64,000 nucleotides of DNA, taken from the NCBI GenBank assembly GCA_035560235.1, contig DATMAG010000076.1:62001-126000 (forward strand), in the 5' to 3' direction. The notes under the pieces are model-generated. The model was given only the letters and a program-made list of their open reading frames with translations. It was not told the origin of the DNA and ran no database searches. Source of the stretch: DASRDU01 sp035560235 (lineage in GTDB: Bacteria; Acidobacteriota; Blastocatellia; RBC074). Positions 7,034 to 15,958 of the stretch are shown here, one piece after another; the first letter of the stretch is position 1; the number at the start of each line of letters is the position of its first letter. The position numbers and the translations under genes are program-made.

Positions 7034-8911
7034 TCACTGCTGTTTCACCACCGGCAGCGTGATGTGCGATGGAAAGGTCTTTGATCGAAACACGCGCTGC
7101 GTGGCCGTGATGTAATCTTCAGCCTTCGCCTTGAAAATATTCTCGACGAACTTCTGCGGGTTGCGGTCAATGACCGGAAACCAGGTGCTTTGAACCTGCA
7201 CCAGAATTTTGTGGCCTTTCAGAAAGCGATGATCCGCGATGTGCAGGTCAATCACGTATTCGTTGACCTTGTTCGGCTCAATCGGTTCAGGCTTCACAAA
7301 GCTCTTTCTGAAGCGACCGCGAAAGACATCGTTTGCAATCATCAGTTGATAACCGCCCATCTTCGGCTCCTTCGGGTAATCTTCCGGGTAGACATCAATC
7401 AGCTTCACGATCCAGTCGCTGTCAGTGCCTGAAGTCGCGGCGAACAGATGCGCGATGATTTTGCCGGTTACGGTCATGTCTTCAGTGAGCGTCTCTGTTT
7501 CCCAGCTCAGCACGTCGGGCCGCTGATGCGCAAACCGCTGATCTTCGACCAGCCACGCGCCCCAGCCTGAACCACGCGGGTAATAAGTCGGCTCAATCGG
7601 GCGCGGACGATAAGGCACAGGGTTCGCCGGATCAGAAATGTAGCTGTCAAAGGCTTCGCCCGTTGCGGTCGGCGCGTCAAATGACAGCTTGCCATTCGCG
7701 TGAAAATAGAGATTGCGATCAGGCGCGGACTCACGCGGCGGCCACTGATCGTAACTCCTCCATTCGTTCGAGCCGGTCTGAAAGGTAATCGCTTCGGTGA
7801 TCACGGGTCGGCCCTTGTCTTTCAGATAGTATGCAAACCAGGGAGCTTCGATCTGTTCGCGGTAATGCTGACTGGTGTTGCTGTCGAATTTGATTTTGCC
7901 GAGGCTGCTGCCATCGCCGCGCGCCCAGCCGCCGTGATTCCACGGGCCTGCGACCAGATAATTCATCTTCTGCCGGTCGTGCGGTTCGAGCGTGTCGTAG
8001 ATTTTGACCGGCCCGTAAAAATCCTCCTGATCCCACCACCCGGCGACGTTGAGCATCGGCACTCTGACATTTTTCAGATACCCGGCCATCGCCTGCTGCT
8101 GCCAGAACTGATCGTAGTTCGGATGATTGACGAAATCATTCCACGAAGGAATTTTCCCGTGCAGGTATTTTTCGTTGACGTTCGCAAGCGGCCCGAGTCG
8201 CAGATACCATTCAAAAGTGTCGTAGCGGTCGAAATCGAACCGCGAACTTTCCTTTGTTGTCTCCATCATCGTCGCGTACTCAAAGCCGTAACTCAGCCGG
8301 AACGCGCCGTTGTGATGAAAGTCATCACCGAGAAACATGTCAGCCGGTGAAGCCTGTGGCGAAGCGGCCCGCAGCGCCGGATGCGGGCTGAGCGTCGCCA
8401 TCGCCGCCGTCCACCCCGGATAGGAAATGCCGATGATGCCGACGCGCCCGTTGTTGTTCGGCACATTTTTGACAAGCCAGTCAATCGTGTCGTAAGCATC
8501 AGTGACTTCATCAACGATCTTCGGGTCTTTGCTGTCACTGAGCAGTGAAACCGGCGCGCGCTGCATGACAAACTGCCCTTCGGATTTGTAGCGACCCCGA
8601 ATGTCCTGAAAGACAAAGATGTACCCGTCAGCCACCAGCGCTTTGAACTTGCCCTGCGTCCAGCCTGTATTTTCAGCCGCCTGATACGGCGTGCGTTCGA
8701 GGATGATCGGCAGTTTCCCGCTCGCATTCTTCGGCGCAAAGATGTTGGTGTGGAGTTTCACTCCGTCGCGCATCGGAATCATCACCTCGATCTTCTCAAA
8801 AGGCTGATTCGTCTCCTGAGCGGTGGCTGTCTGGAACAGGAAAACAAGGAGCAGAATGAGCGGGCTGGCGAACAGCATACGACTGGCGGGCCTGGGTTGC
8901 TGGCTTTGCAT
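7034..8911 (-). CDS. Secreted CocE/NonD family hydrolase (X-Pro dipeptidyl-peptidase S15 type)
   Basis: An alpha/beta hydrolase of the cocaine-esterase, glutaryl-acylase and X-Pro-peptidase group, 625 residues. An export signal lies at residues 11-31 (MLFASPLILLLVFLFQTATA). The serine hydrolase core starts with the family stretch IPMRDGVKLHTNIFAP. The catalytic triad can be proposed as S163 in GISYPGW, D294 in AGWWDQ and H326 in GPWNHGG. The C-terminal third is the jelly-roll X-Pro C domain. The start ATG has AGGAGGT just upstream. The natural substrate, an ester or an acyl-amide, cannot be told. The winged-helix/TPR gene ends upstream by transcription order after a 60-base gap. Confidence 0.9.
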   Translation of the reverse strand: MQSQQPRPASRMLFASPLILLLVFLFQTATAQETNQPFEKIEVMIPMRDGVKLHTNIFAPKNASGKLPIILERTPYQAAENTGWTQGKFKALVADGYIFVFQDIRGRYKSEGQFVMQRAPVSLLSDSKDPKIVDEVTDAYDTIDWLVKNVPNNNGRVGIIGISYPGWTAAMATLSPHPALRAASPQASPADMFLGDDFHHNGAFRLSYGFEYATMMETTKESSRFDFDRYDTFEWYLRLGPLANVNEKYLHGKIPSWNDFVNHPNYDQFWQQQAMAGYLKNVRVPMLNVAGWWDQEDFYGPVKIYDTLEPHDRQKMNYLVAGPWNHGGWARGDGSSLGKIKFDSNTSQHYREQIEAPWFAYYLKDKGRPVITEAITFQTGSNEWRSYDQWPPRESAPDRNLYFHANGKLSFDAPTATGEAFDSYISDPANPVPYRPRPIEPTYYPRGSGWGAWLVEDQRFAHQRPDVLSWETETLTEDMTVTGKIIAHLFAATSGTDSDWIVKLIDVYPEDYPKEPKMGGYQLMIANDVFRGRFRKSFVKPEPIEPNKVNEYVIDLHIADHRFLKGHKILVQVQSTWFPVIDRNPQKFVENIFKAKAEDYITATQRVFRSKTFPSHITLPVVKQQ

Positions 8912-8971
8912 GGAGACCTCCTGCTGGTTTTATCAATGGGTTGTGTAACTGATCATTACAATGTCTGCAGA

Positions 8972-10912
8972 TCATTGCGGAACACCGATGCGGCGTAACA
9001 GTTCCTGAAACCCCGGCTCAGCGCGCAGGCTGTCGAAACGTGGATCCAGTTTGATGTAAAGCGGCGGGACAGAACGCTCGGCAATGGCTTTCTCCAGCAG
9101 TTCAAGCGCGCGGCCCGCTTCTCCCAGACGCGCATAAATCGCCGCCAGGGTCATCGGTGAGACAAACCGCCGGCTGGCCTGCGCCTGCTGCAGGGCAAGC
9201 TGCTGCTGCCAGAAGCCGCGCCAGCCTTTTGTGGTGTAAGCATCCTTCAGCGCCGTGACTGAAGACTGCCGCGCCTCGTCGAGCGCAGCGGCTTTCAGAT
9301 ATTCAGCGACGGCATCTGCCAGCCTTCCCTTCTGCTCATATGCGCGCCCCAGATATTCATGCGCGTAACTGAAGTTCGCATCCAGTTCCAGGGTCTTTTG
9401 AAACTGCTCAATCGCCTGGTCGGGCTGCCCCCTCCAGTAATAGATCAATGCCAGATCGGCGCTGATGATCAGCGAGGCTGGATCAAGCTCCTGTGCTCGT
9501 TTCGCTTCAACCAGGGCTTCGTCAAACCGTCCGACCCCGGCCAGGTATTCGGCATACCAGTGATGAACGGTCGGATAGTTTGGATTGAGTTCGATGGCGC
9601 GCCGGTAATGATTCTCCGCCTCCGGCCAGTTCCATTCATAATCAGCAATGATTGTGGCCAGTGAGGTGTGCGCCTCAGCCAGCTTCTCATCCAGCGCCAG
9701 CGCCCTGAGCACTGCGGCCCTGGCCAGCGGATGCGACTGGCTCATCGGCATTACATTGAAGCTGTTCAGCACGATGCAGGAGTCGGCCAGTCCGACCAGC
9801 GGCAGCGCGTAAGACGGATCACTGGCTATTGCCTCATTGAAATATTTCAGGCTCTTTTTCAGACTCTCATCAGTGCGCTTCTGCTGAAAGAAACGTCCGA
9901 GCGCGTAAGCCTGATAAGCAGCCGGATTGCTTGTGAAACGTTTGTCGAGGCGCTGCCTCTCCTCGCCGGTCAGTTCAAGCGCCAGCGCGCGCGTCATCTG
10001 CTCAGAGATTGAATCCTGCACAGCGAAGATGTTGGTGCATTCCTCTTCGCAGCGATGTGTCCAGAGTATCGCGCCATCTGCGACATTCAGCAGGCGCGCC
10101 GTGACCCGGACTCTTTCACCCTCCCACTGAATGCTGCCTTCCAGCACGGCGTCCACCTTCTGCTCGCGCCCGGCAGCCAGCGAATCCGTCTCCAGTGCCG
10201 AGTACCGGCGAACAGCGCTGAACGGCCTGACTGTGAGATGTCTGAGACTGCCCAGTTTGCTGATCAGAGTGTCGGCCATACCCAGTTCAAACTCTTCGTG
10301 GCGTCGCCCGGCCACAAGCGGCTTGAATGGCAGCACGGCGATTGAGCGAACCGAAGGCACACCGGCAGAAACTCCGGTATCGCGCTGAAAGAGCTGGTAA
10401 AGACCGACCAGCGCCAGCATAACAATCATCGCTCCCGCCATCAGCCAGCGCTGATTCAGCAGATTCTTCCGCCTTTCCATTTCGGCGGGCGAGGTGACCT
10501 GCGGTGACAGGGCAGTATTCTCTGCCGCAACAGTGTTCTGTAAAGCTTTCTGCGGCTCAGGCAGAGGCTCAGCCCTGGTGTCATTCAGTTCAGCGACTTC
10601 AGCCACAAATTTATAACCGCGTCCCGGCACAGTCACGATGTACTGATGCGCGTCAGGGCTTTCGCCCAGGGCCCGCCGCAGAGTCGAGATGTTGCGGGTC
10701 AGGTTGTTCTCCTCGACTACGGCATCCGGCCAGACGGCGTTCATCAGTTCATCCTTGTCCAGCACCTCGCCGCGCTTTTCGATGAAGACCAGCAGGAGCG
10801 TGAAAGCCTTCGGTGTCAGCGGCACAACCTCACCCTCACGCAACAGGAGGCGTTTGTGAGGATCGGCGCGAAACGGGCCGAACTCATAAAACTGGCAGAG
10901 TGGCCGTGACAT
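8972..10912 (-). CDS. Winged-helix/TPR membrane regulator (CadC/ToxR-like)
   Basis: A 646-residue one-component regulator. Residues 5-105 are an OmpR/PhoB-type winged helix (PLTPKAFTLLLVFIEKRGEV, then NLTRNISTLRRALGE and the wing IVTVPGRGYKFV). A single membrane helix lies at about 155-175 (RWLMAGAMIVMLALVGLYQLF). The extracytoplasmic part begins with a TolB/adenylate-cyclase-associated region (SIAVLPFKPL, ILWTHRCEEECTNIFAVQDSI) and continues into TPR repeats to the C-terminus. This architecture is common in Acidobacteria. Targets are unknown; the closest candidates are the co-oriented secreted hydrolase downstream and the divergent TPR gene upstream. Confidence 0.9.
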   Translation of the reverse strand: MSRPLCQFYEFGPFRADPHKRLLLREGEVVPLTPKAFTLLLVFIEKRGEVLDKDELMNAVWPDAVVEENNLTRNISTLRRALGESPDAHQYIVTVPGRGYKFVAEVAELNDTRAEPLPEPQKALQNTVAAENTALSPQVTSPAEMERRKNLLNQRWLMAGAMIVMLALVGLYQLFQRDTGVSAGVPSVRSIAVLPFKPLVAGRRHEEFELGMADTLISKLGSLRHLTVRPFSAVRRYSALETDSLAAGREQKVDAVLEGSIQWEGERVRVTARLLNVADGAILWTHRCEEECTNIFAVQDSISEQMTRALALELTGEERQRLDKRFTSNPAAYQAYALGRFFQQKRTDESLKKSLKYFNEAIASDPSYALPLVGLADSCIVLNSFNVMPMSQSHPLARAAVLRALALDEKLAEAHTSLATIIADYEWNWPEAENHYRRAIELNPNYPTVHHWYAEYLAGVGRFDEALVEAKRAQELDPASLIISADLALIYYWRGQPDQAIEQFQKTLELDANFSYAHEYLGRAYEQKGRLADAVAEYLKAAALDEARQSSVTALKDAYTTKGWRGFWQQQLALQQAQASRRFVSPMTLAAIYARLGEAGRALELLEKAIAERSVPPLYIKLDPRFDSLRAEPGFQELLRRIGVPQ

Positions 10913-11093
10913 AGACCGCTTTCACGAATTTTCAGGAATTTTCCGATACGCCTTCAATGACTTGCAACCTGTCTGACAGCTAGTTTCCGCAGCCAGTCAG
11001 AACAGATGAATGCAGGCTCGCCTGGGCGCTCATTCTAGGGCAGGCGCACAGACGAAGCCAGGCAATCTGAACAGTGTCAGACGGAGGTTGAAA

Positions 11094-12071
11094 ATGAAGT
11101 GCACAAGATTATTTCTTCCGACAATGATGCTATGGCTGCTTTGCCTGAATTGCTCTTTCCTCAGCGCGCAAACCTCGCGCACTGATTCAGCGGCGGCTTA
11201 TGCTGCGCGAGGCTCTGAATGGCTGAAGAAAGGAGAATATGACCGGGCGATTGCGGATTTCGATCTGGCGCTCGCCTTTGATGCGCGGCTGGCTGACATT
11301 TACTACAGCCGCGCCTTCGCCCGCCAGGCCAAAGCCGATCTGGCGGGGGCGCTGGCCGATTATGACAAAGCCATCGCGCTGGCCCCGCGCTTTGCAGATG
11401 CCTACTGCAATCGTGGCAACGTGCGCATGGACATGGGGGATTCAGAGAGCGCCATCAGGGATTACAGCCGGGCCCTGGAAATAAATCCGAAGATGGTTGA
11501 GGTCTGGAGCAATCGCAGTGCGGTGCGGCGCGCCAGAGGCGATCTGGACGGCGCGCTCAGCGATTGCCGCGAGGCGCTCAGGCTCAATCCACGGCTCGCC
11601 GCCGCCTGGAACAATTGCGGCGCCGTACACTTTGAAAAAAGTGAAACGGCAGAAGCTTTCGCCGCTTTCAACAAAGCTGTTGCGCTGGCCCCGCAGCAGG
11701 CTGCATTTTATCTCAGTCGCGGGAATGTCCGGATGGTCATGGGTGAGAAGTCGGAGGCAGTTGCTGATTATGACAAGGCCATCAGCCTCAATCCGCGCCT
11801 CGCTGCGGCTTATTACGGGCGCGGAATCGCGCAGTTCGGACTCGGTAACAGGGATGCGGCTCTCGCTGATTTCAGTCAGGCCATTGCGCTGGATCCGAAG
11901 CTGGCCAATGCTTATGCCAATCGGGGCGCGATCCGGCTGATGCAGGGCCACCTTGAAGAGGCCGCAGCCGATTTCGCCCGCTGCCTCGCTCTGGATCCGA
12001 GCGCAAAGCCAATGCTCGACTCATATGCAGAAATGTTCAGAAGACAACGTCAGGCAAAAGAACCGCACTGA
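11094..12071 (+). CDS. Secreted TPR repeat protein
   Basis: The 325-residue product has a signal peptide (LFLPTMMLWLLCLNCSFLSAQ) followed by about eight consecutive 34-residue TPR units. Each carries the W/G-A-x-A-x-Y/A-x-K-A pattern, for example DYDKAIALAPRFADAYCNRGN and its relatives, here only noted by type. TPR solenoids mediate protein-protein contacts; no enzymatic domain is present. The ATG at 11094 is preferred over upstream starts because GGAGG lies at 11083-11087 and the signal peptide begins there. It is divergent from the winged-helix/TPR regulator, whose sensor part is also TPR-rich, so a functional link is possible but unproven. Confidence 0.85.
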   Translation: MKCTRLFLPTMMLWLLCLNCSFLSAQTSRTDSAAAYAARGSEWLKKGEYDRAIADFDLALAFDARLADIYYSRAFARQAKADLAGALADYDKAIALAPRFADAYCNRGNVRMDMGDSESAIRDYSRALEINPKMVEVWSNRSAVRRARGDLDGALSDCREALRLNPRLAAAWNNCGAVHFEKSETAEAFAAFNKAVALAPQQAAFYLSRGNVRMVMGEKSEAVADYDKAISLNPRLAAAYYGRGIAQFGLGNRDAALADFSQAIALDPKLANAYANRGAIRLMQGHLEEAAADFARCLALDPSAKPMLDSYAEMFRRQRQAKEPH

Positions 12072-12156
12072 TCGAATGAGTCTGCCCCCTGTGCAATGTC
12101 AGTCTGTGGAGGTCAGCCATGACAACTCAGCGATCAGGCTGACGCTGCAGGAGTAG

Positions 12157-13362
12157 CTATGTCGTCTGAAAAACCTCGCGCAAACGGCGCGCAACGATTT
12201 CAGCTTCGCCCGGCTGCATTTGCCACACGCCGACTGAAATTTCCTGCGTGGCGGCCGCAGCGGGTGATGAACCGGGCACGATTTCGATTGAGGGTCGGCC
12301 TTCGCGCAGACGTTTGCGAATTTCATCAGCCGTCAGGCTGAGCGCGGCCTTGTCCCACCTGATTCTGACGTGCGGGACGTGATTGGCAATCGGCAGCACA
12401 TAGACTTCAGTTGTAACGGGCTTCAGTCCGGCGACGCTGCCGGTGATGACTCTGGCGCGGCGTTCCCATTCCTTCCATTCGGCGGCGGCGTCGCGTTTCA
12501 GATAAACCTCAACCGCAACCATCATCCCGACCATCTCTTCCTTGTTGACCTTCATGCCGCGCCCGATGCTGTCGCTGTTGGGTGAGCAGTTCAGCCGCGC
12601 CGCTTCGATCAGGTCCCGGCGGCCAAGTAATAACCCCGCGCTTTGCGGGCCGCGCAGTCCCTTGCCGCCTGAAAAAGTGACGAGATCAAAACCCATCTTC
12701 GTGTACTTCGACAGATGTTCAGTCGGCGGCACATCGGCGGCGGCATCGTTGAAGGTCGGAATGCCGTGTTTCTTTCCGAGCGCGACGAACTCATCAATTC
12801 TGATTCTGCCCTTCGGGTCGGCGTCGTTGAAGAAGAGCATCATCGCGGTCTTTTCACTGACGGCGCGTTCAAGCTCTGCAGCGGTTTCGACTTCGATCAT
12901 CTTCACGCCGCAGTTTCTGACCGCGTGATCGTAGCCGTAACGATGCGACTTCTGCACAATCACTTCGCTTTTCATTCCGGTCAGATCGGGAATGCGTTTG
13001 ATGAAATCGGGATTCTTGCCGGTAATGCACGCCGCCGTGCCGACAGTCAGTGCCGCCGCCGCGCCTGACGTCACCATCGCCGCTTCGCAGCCGATGAGTT
13101 CAGCAATGCGACGGCCCACCGCGTCGTGTAAATCATTGAGCGGCACGAACTGCTTTGAAGCGTAATTGATCGCTTCAACCACGTCAGGATGCATCAGCGA
13201 TGCCGTCAGCACAGTGTATGTCCCGGCAGCATTGATGAACGGACGCACGCCGAGTTCCCTGAAAAAATCGCGCCCGCCCGCTCGTGCAAACGACAAGGCA
13301 GGCAGCGAACCAATGACCGGAAGACTTGAAACCAGTTGCAGGAAATTGCGACGAGTTGACAT
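12157..13362 (-). CDS. Tat-exported SelA-like PLP-dependent enzyme (paralogue 1)
   Basis: A fold-type I PLP enzyme of the SelA/D-glucosaminate-6-phosphate ammonia-lyase (DgaE) group. It begins STRRNFLQLVSSLP, a twin-arginine signal. The domain core has the glycine/alanine PLP-phosphate region TSGAAAALTVGTAACITG, the cofactor-ring Asp in FNDAAADVPP, and the Schiff-base Lys234 in TFSGGKGLRGPQ. True SelA acts on Sec-tRNA in the cytoplasm. A Tat signal and the absence of selB or tRNA-Sec nearby argue for a lyase or racemase role on a small substrate. The start at 13362 has AGGGG upstream and begins exactly with the Tat motif; a longer start at 13389 is less likely. Confidence 0.85.
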   Translation of the reverse strand: MSTRRNFLQLVSSLPVIGSLPALSFARAGGRDFFRELGVRPFINAAGTYTVLTASLMHPDVVEAINYASKQFVPLNDLHDAVGRRIAELIGCEAAMVTSGAAAALTVGTAACITGKNPDFIKRIPDLTGMKSEVIVQKSHRYGYDHAVRNCGVKMIEVETAAELERAVSEKTAMMLFFNDADPKGRIRIDEFVALGKKHGIPTFNDAAADVPPTEHLSKYTKMGFDLVTFSGGKGLRGPQSAGLLLGRRDLIEAARLNCSPNSDSIGRGMKVNKEEMVGMMVAVEVYLKRDAAAEWKEWERRARVITGSVAGLKPVTTEVYVLPIANHVPHVRIRWDKAALSLTADEIRKRLREGRPSIEIVPGSSPAAAATQEISVGVWQMQPGEAEIVARRLREVFQTT

Positions 13363-13430
13363 TTGACCCCTGCCGTTGTGAATCATCACAAAAAACTCAG
13401 AACCGCTGAACTCATCTCCATCTCCCTCTT

Positions 13431-13485
13431 CTCTGTGCCTGCGGCGCCTCTGCGTGAGATAAAGTTTTACGCCGCAGGCGCAGAG
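13431..13485. repeat. Inverted repeat downstream of the second SelA-like gene
   Basis: CTCTGTGCCTGCGGCG (13431-13446) pairs with CGCCGCAGGCGCAGAG (13470-13485) with one mismatch. It sits in the 195-base gap between two tandem minus-strand genes, where a terminator would be expected. No clear T-run follows. Confidence 0.65.
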
Positions 13486-13557
13486 ACACAGAGGAGCAGA
13501 GAAATCAGTGCTTTCTTCGCGTTCTTTGTCTCTTTGCGATGAAATGATTTTTGATTG

Positions 13558-14727
13558 TCACTCTGCCCGAAACACTTCACGCAGGCGACGGGCAACGATT
13601 TCAGCTTCGCCCGGCTGCATCATCCAGACGCCGAACCGCAGCTCTTCGCCCTGCCCTGACGGCTCGAAGGAATAAGCCGGAACCGCTTCAATCGAGGGCT
13701 GCCCATCACGCAGCCGCTGCCGCGCCTCTTCGGCTGAAAATCCGAGTCGGTCACGCTCCCAGGTGAGCATCAGATGCGGAACGTGATTGGCAATCGGCGG
13801 CGTGAAGATTTCAGCCCTGAGGCTGGCAATGTCGGCCACGCTGTCGGCAAGCAGCCGCACACGGCGATGCCATTCATTTTCTTCAGCCGCCGCGTCACGC
13901 TTCAGATAAAGTTCAACTGCCGCGAGCATGCCTACGATGACTTCCTTGCTCGCCTTGAAGCCGCGCCCGACGCTGTCGCTGTTGGGCGAACAGTTCAGTC
14001 TGGCAGCTTCGATCAGATCGCGGCGACCAAGCAGCAGCCCGGCATTCTGCGGCCCGCGCAGTCCCTTGCCGCCTGAAAAGGTCACGAGATCGAAACCCAT
14101 TTTTGTGTACTTCGACAGGTGCTCAGTCGGCGGCACATCGGCGGCGGCATCATTGAAGGTCGGGATGCCGTGTTTTTTTCCAAGCGCGGCAAACTCTGCG
14201 GCTTTGATCTGTCCCTTCGGTTCGTTGTCATTGAAAAACAGCATCATCGCCGTGCGTTCGCTGATTGCGCGTTCAAGCTCTGCGGCGGTTTCGATTTCGA
14301 CAAAGCGCACGCCGCAGTTGCGAATCGCGTGATCATACATATAACGGTGCGACTTCTGAATGATGACTTCGCTTCTGAGTCCCGTCAGGTCGGGCAGTTG
14401 CCTGATGGCCTGAACGTCGCTGCCCGTGATGCACGCTGCCGTGCCGACAGTCAGTGCCGCTGCCGCGCCCGACGTCACCATCGCCGCTTCGCAGCCGATG
14501 AGTTCAGCGATGCGACGGCCCGCCGCATCCTGCAATTCATTGAGCCTGACAAAGCGCGCCGCCGCCTGATTCATCGCCTCAATGACTTCAGGGTGCATCA
14601 GCGATGCGGTCAGTATTGTGTAAGTCCCGGCAGCATTGATGAACGAACGCACGCCGAGTTCAGCGAGCAGATCACGCTGACTGAAAGACATGGAATGCAA
14701 CGCTTCGTGAGAAGGAGCCTGCGACAT
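13558..14727 (-). CDS. SelA-like PLP-dependent enzyme (paralogue 2, no export signal)
   Basis: A 389-residue paralogue of the preceding gene product in tandem on the same strand. Long blocks are almost identical, including FNDAAADVPPTEHLSKYTKM and the PLP-lysine block FSGGKGLRGPQ (Lys221), so a fairly recent duplication or gene conversion is likely. The Tat signal is absent: the protein starts MSQAPSHEALHSMSFSQRD and reaches the conserved LAELGVR within 20 residues. The pair would therefore put similar chemistry on both sides of the inner membrane. The start codon ATG is at 14725-14727. It is divergent from the ridA gene at 14894. Confidence 0.85.
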   Translation of the reverse strand: MSQAPSHEALHSMSFSQRDLLAELGVRSFINAAGTYTILTASLMHPEVIEAMNQAAARFVRLNELQDAAGRRIAELIGCEAAMVTSGAAAALTVGTAACITGSDVQAIRQLPDLTGLRSEVIIQKSHRYMYDHAIRNCGVRFVEIETAAELERAISERTAMMLFFNDNEPKGQIKAAEFAALGKKHGIPTFNDAAADVPPTEHLSKYTKMGFDLVTFSGGKGLRGPQNAGLLLGRRDLIEAARLNCSPNSDSVGRGFKASKEVIVGMLAAVELYLKRDAAAEENEWHRRVRLLADSVADIASLRAEIFTPPIANHVPHLMLTWERDRLGFSAEEARQRLRDGQPSIEAVPAYSFEPSGQGEELRFGVWMMQPGEAEIVARRLREVFRAE

Positions 14728-14855
14728 ATGCTGATTGATGATGAAAAATGACGTGAAAAAATGCGGCTCGCGTTACTGCCTGCGACCCTGAATGAAACTG
14801 GCCAGACCTTACGCCGCGCTTCTTCGGCTTGTCAAGGTTTCAGTCCCGCAGGCTG

Positions 14856-14883
14856 TTGCCGACTGGCAGCGGTTCCGTATAAT
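14856..14883 (+). promoter_or_regulatory. Sigma70-type promoter for the ridA-like gene at 14894
   Basis: TTGCCG (14856-14861), 16 bases, then a perfect TATAAT (14878-14883). Transcription would start near 14890, only a few bases before the ATG at 14894, giving an almost leaderless mRNA. This position also rules against the longer ORF start at 14792. Confidence 0.65.
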
Positions 14884-14893
14884 CACTGCCGCT

Positions 14894-15946
14894 ATGATCC
14901 ACTCCCTTCTGATTGTGAGTCTGATTCTGACTATGAACACTACTGCTTCACCTCAGCGCAAAGTCATCGTGCCGGTCAATGGCGCGAAGCCTGTCGGCCC
15001 TTACAGTCCCGGCGTTCTGGCTGGCAATTATCTGTATCTGTCCGGTCAGGGTGTGCGCGATGCAAACGGCAACGTGCCTGAAGGCCTGACTGCGCAGACC
15101 CGGCAGTGTCTCGAAAACGTCAAAGCCATTGTCGAAGCCGCCGGGCTGACGATGCAGCACATCGTTCACATGCAGCTTTATCTGGAGCGCGTGAGCGCCC
15201 TGCCCGAAGTTGATCGCATCTATGCGGCTTACTTTCCCACGGCTCCGCCCGCGCGCGTCGTCATCGGCACGGCGAAGATGCCGACCGACACGCCGGTTGA
15301 AATGACCGCCGTAGCCGTGCGCGATCTGAAAATGAAAAAGGTCGTGACGCTCAAAAATCTGAAGCCGCTCGGACACGCCAGTTCCGCTGTGGCGACGGGC
15401 AGCCGCATCTACCTGTCCGGCGTTTACGGCAAAACGCACGCCGAAGCCGAAGCCGCTTTGAAGCAGGTGTTGAAGGAAGCCAAACTCAGCCCCGAACAGG
15501 TCGTCTTTCGCAATGATTACGGCACGTCGGCCTCAGCGATGATCCCGATGCACGAACTGCCCGATCAGATGCAGGCCGCAATTTCAGCCATCGCCGTGAA
15601 GAAAAAGCCTGCCACCAAAGATGCGCCTGCTTTCTGCCGCGCCGATGGCAAAACGATCTTCTGCACCGTGCAAACGGGCGCTGAAGACGGAGCAAAGACC
15701 GTTGCCGATCAGGTCAGAGCCGTGATGCAGCAGCTTTACGCCGGGCTTGAAAAACACGGCGCAACGCTCTCGCAGGTCACGGCCACCAACGTTTATCTGG
15801 ACGACATCCGTGAGTTCAGGGCAATGAATGAAACCTACGCTTCGTTCTTTCCCGGTTCGCCGCCGACGCGCACCACCGTGCAGCCGTTCCCGGTGCAGGG
15901 CCGCGCTCCGCTCGTTCGCATTTCACTCGTCGCAGTCAAAGAATAG
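14894..15946 (+). CDS. Exported multi-module RidA family protein
   Basis: RidA proteins deaminate reactive enamines/imines released by PLP enzymes. The 350-residue product starts with a short hydrophobic leader (MIHSLLIVSLILTMNTTAS). Module 1 (about 20-140) looks complete: GPYSPGVLAGNYLYLSGQG, the substrate-binding Arg in PPARVVIG, and the Glu in PVEMTAVAV. A shortened middle module (about 155-240) retains GSRIYLSGVYG. The last module ends PPTRTTV...PLVRISLVAV, keeping the Arg but having Arg in place of the Glu. The chain thus resembles a fused trimer in which only module 1 keeps both key residues. The neighbouring SelA-like enzymes fit as the source of enamines. Confidence 0.85.
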   Translation: MIHSLLIVSLILTMNTTASPQRKVIVPVNGAKPVGPYSPGVLAGNYLYLSGQGVRDANGNVPEGLTAQTRQCLENVKAIVEAAGLTMQHIVHMQLYLERVSALPEVDRIYAAYFPTAPPARVVIGTAKMPTDTPVEMTAVAVRDLKMKKVVTLKNLKPLGHASSAVATGSRIYLSGVYGKTHAEAEAALKQVLKEAKLSPEQVVFRNDYGTSASAMIPMHELPDQMQAAISAIAVKKKPATKDAPAFCRADGKTIFCTVQTGAEDGAKTVADQVRAVMQQLYAGLEKHGATLSQVTATNVYLDDIREFRAMNETYASFFPGSPPTRTTVQPFPVQGRAPLVRISLVAVKE

Positions 15947-15958
15947 AAAGGATCCCCG

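Noticed and set aside
12157..14727. Selenocysteine synthase (SelA) pair
   Set aside because: No selB, selD or tRNA-Sec is visible, one copy has a Tat signal, and there is a second copy; a metabolic PLP enzyme fits better.
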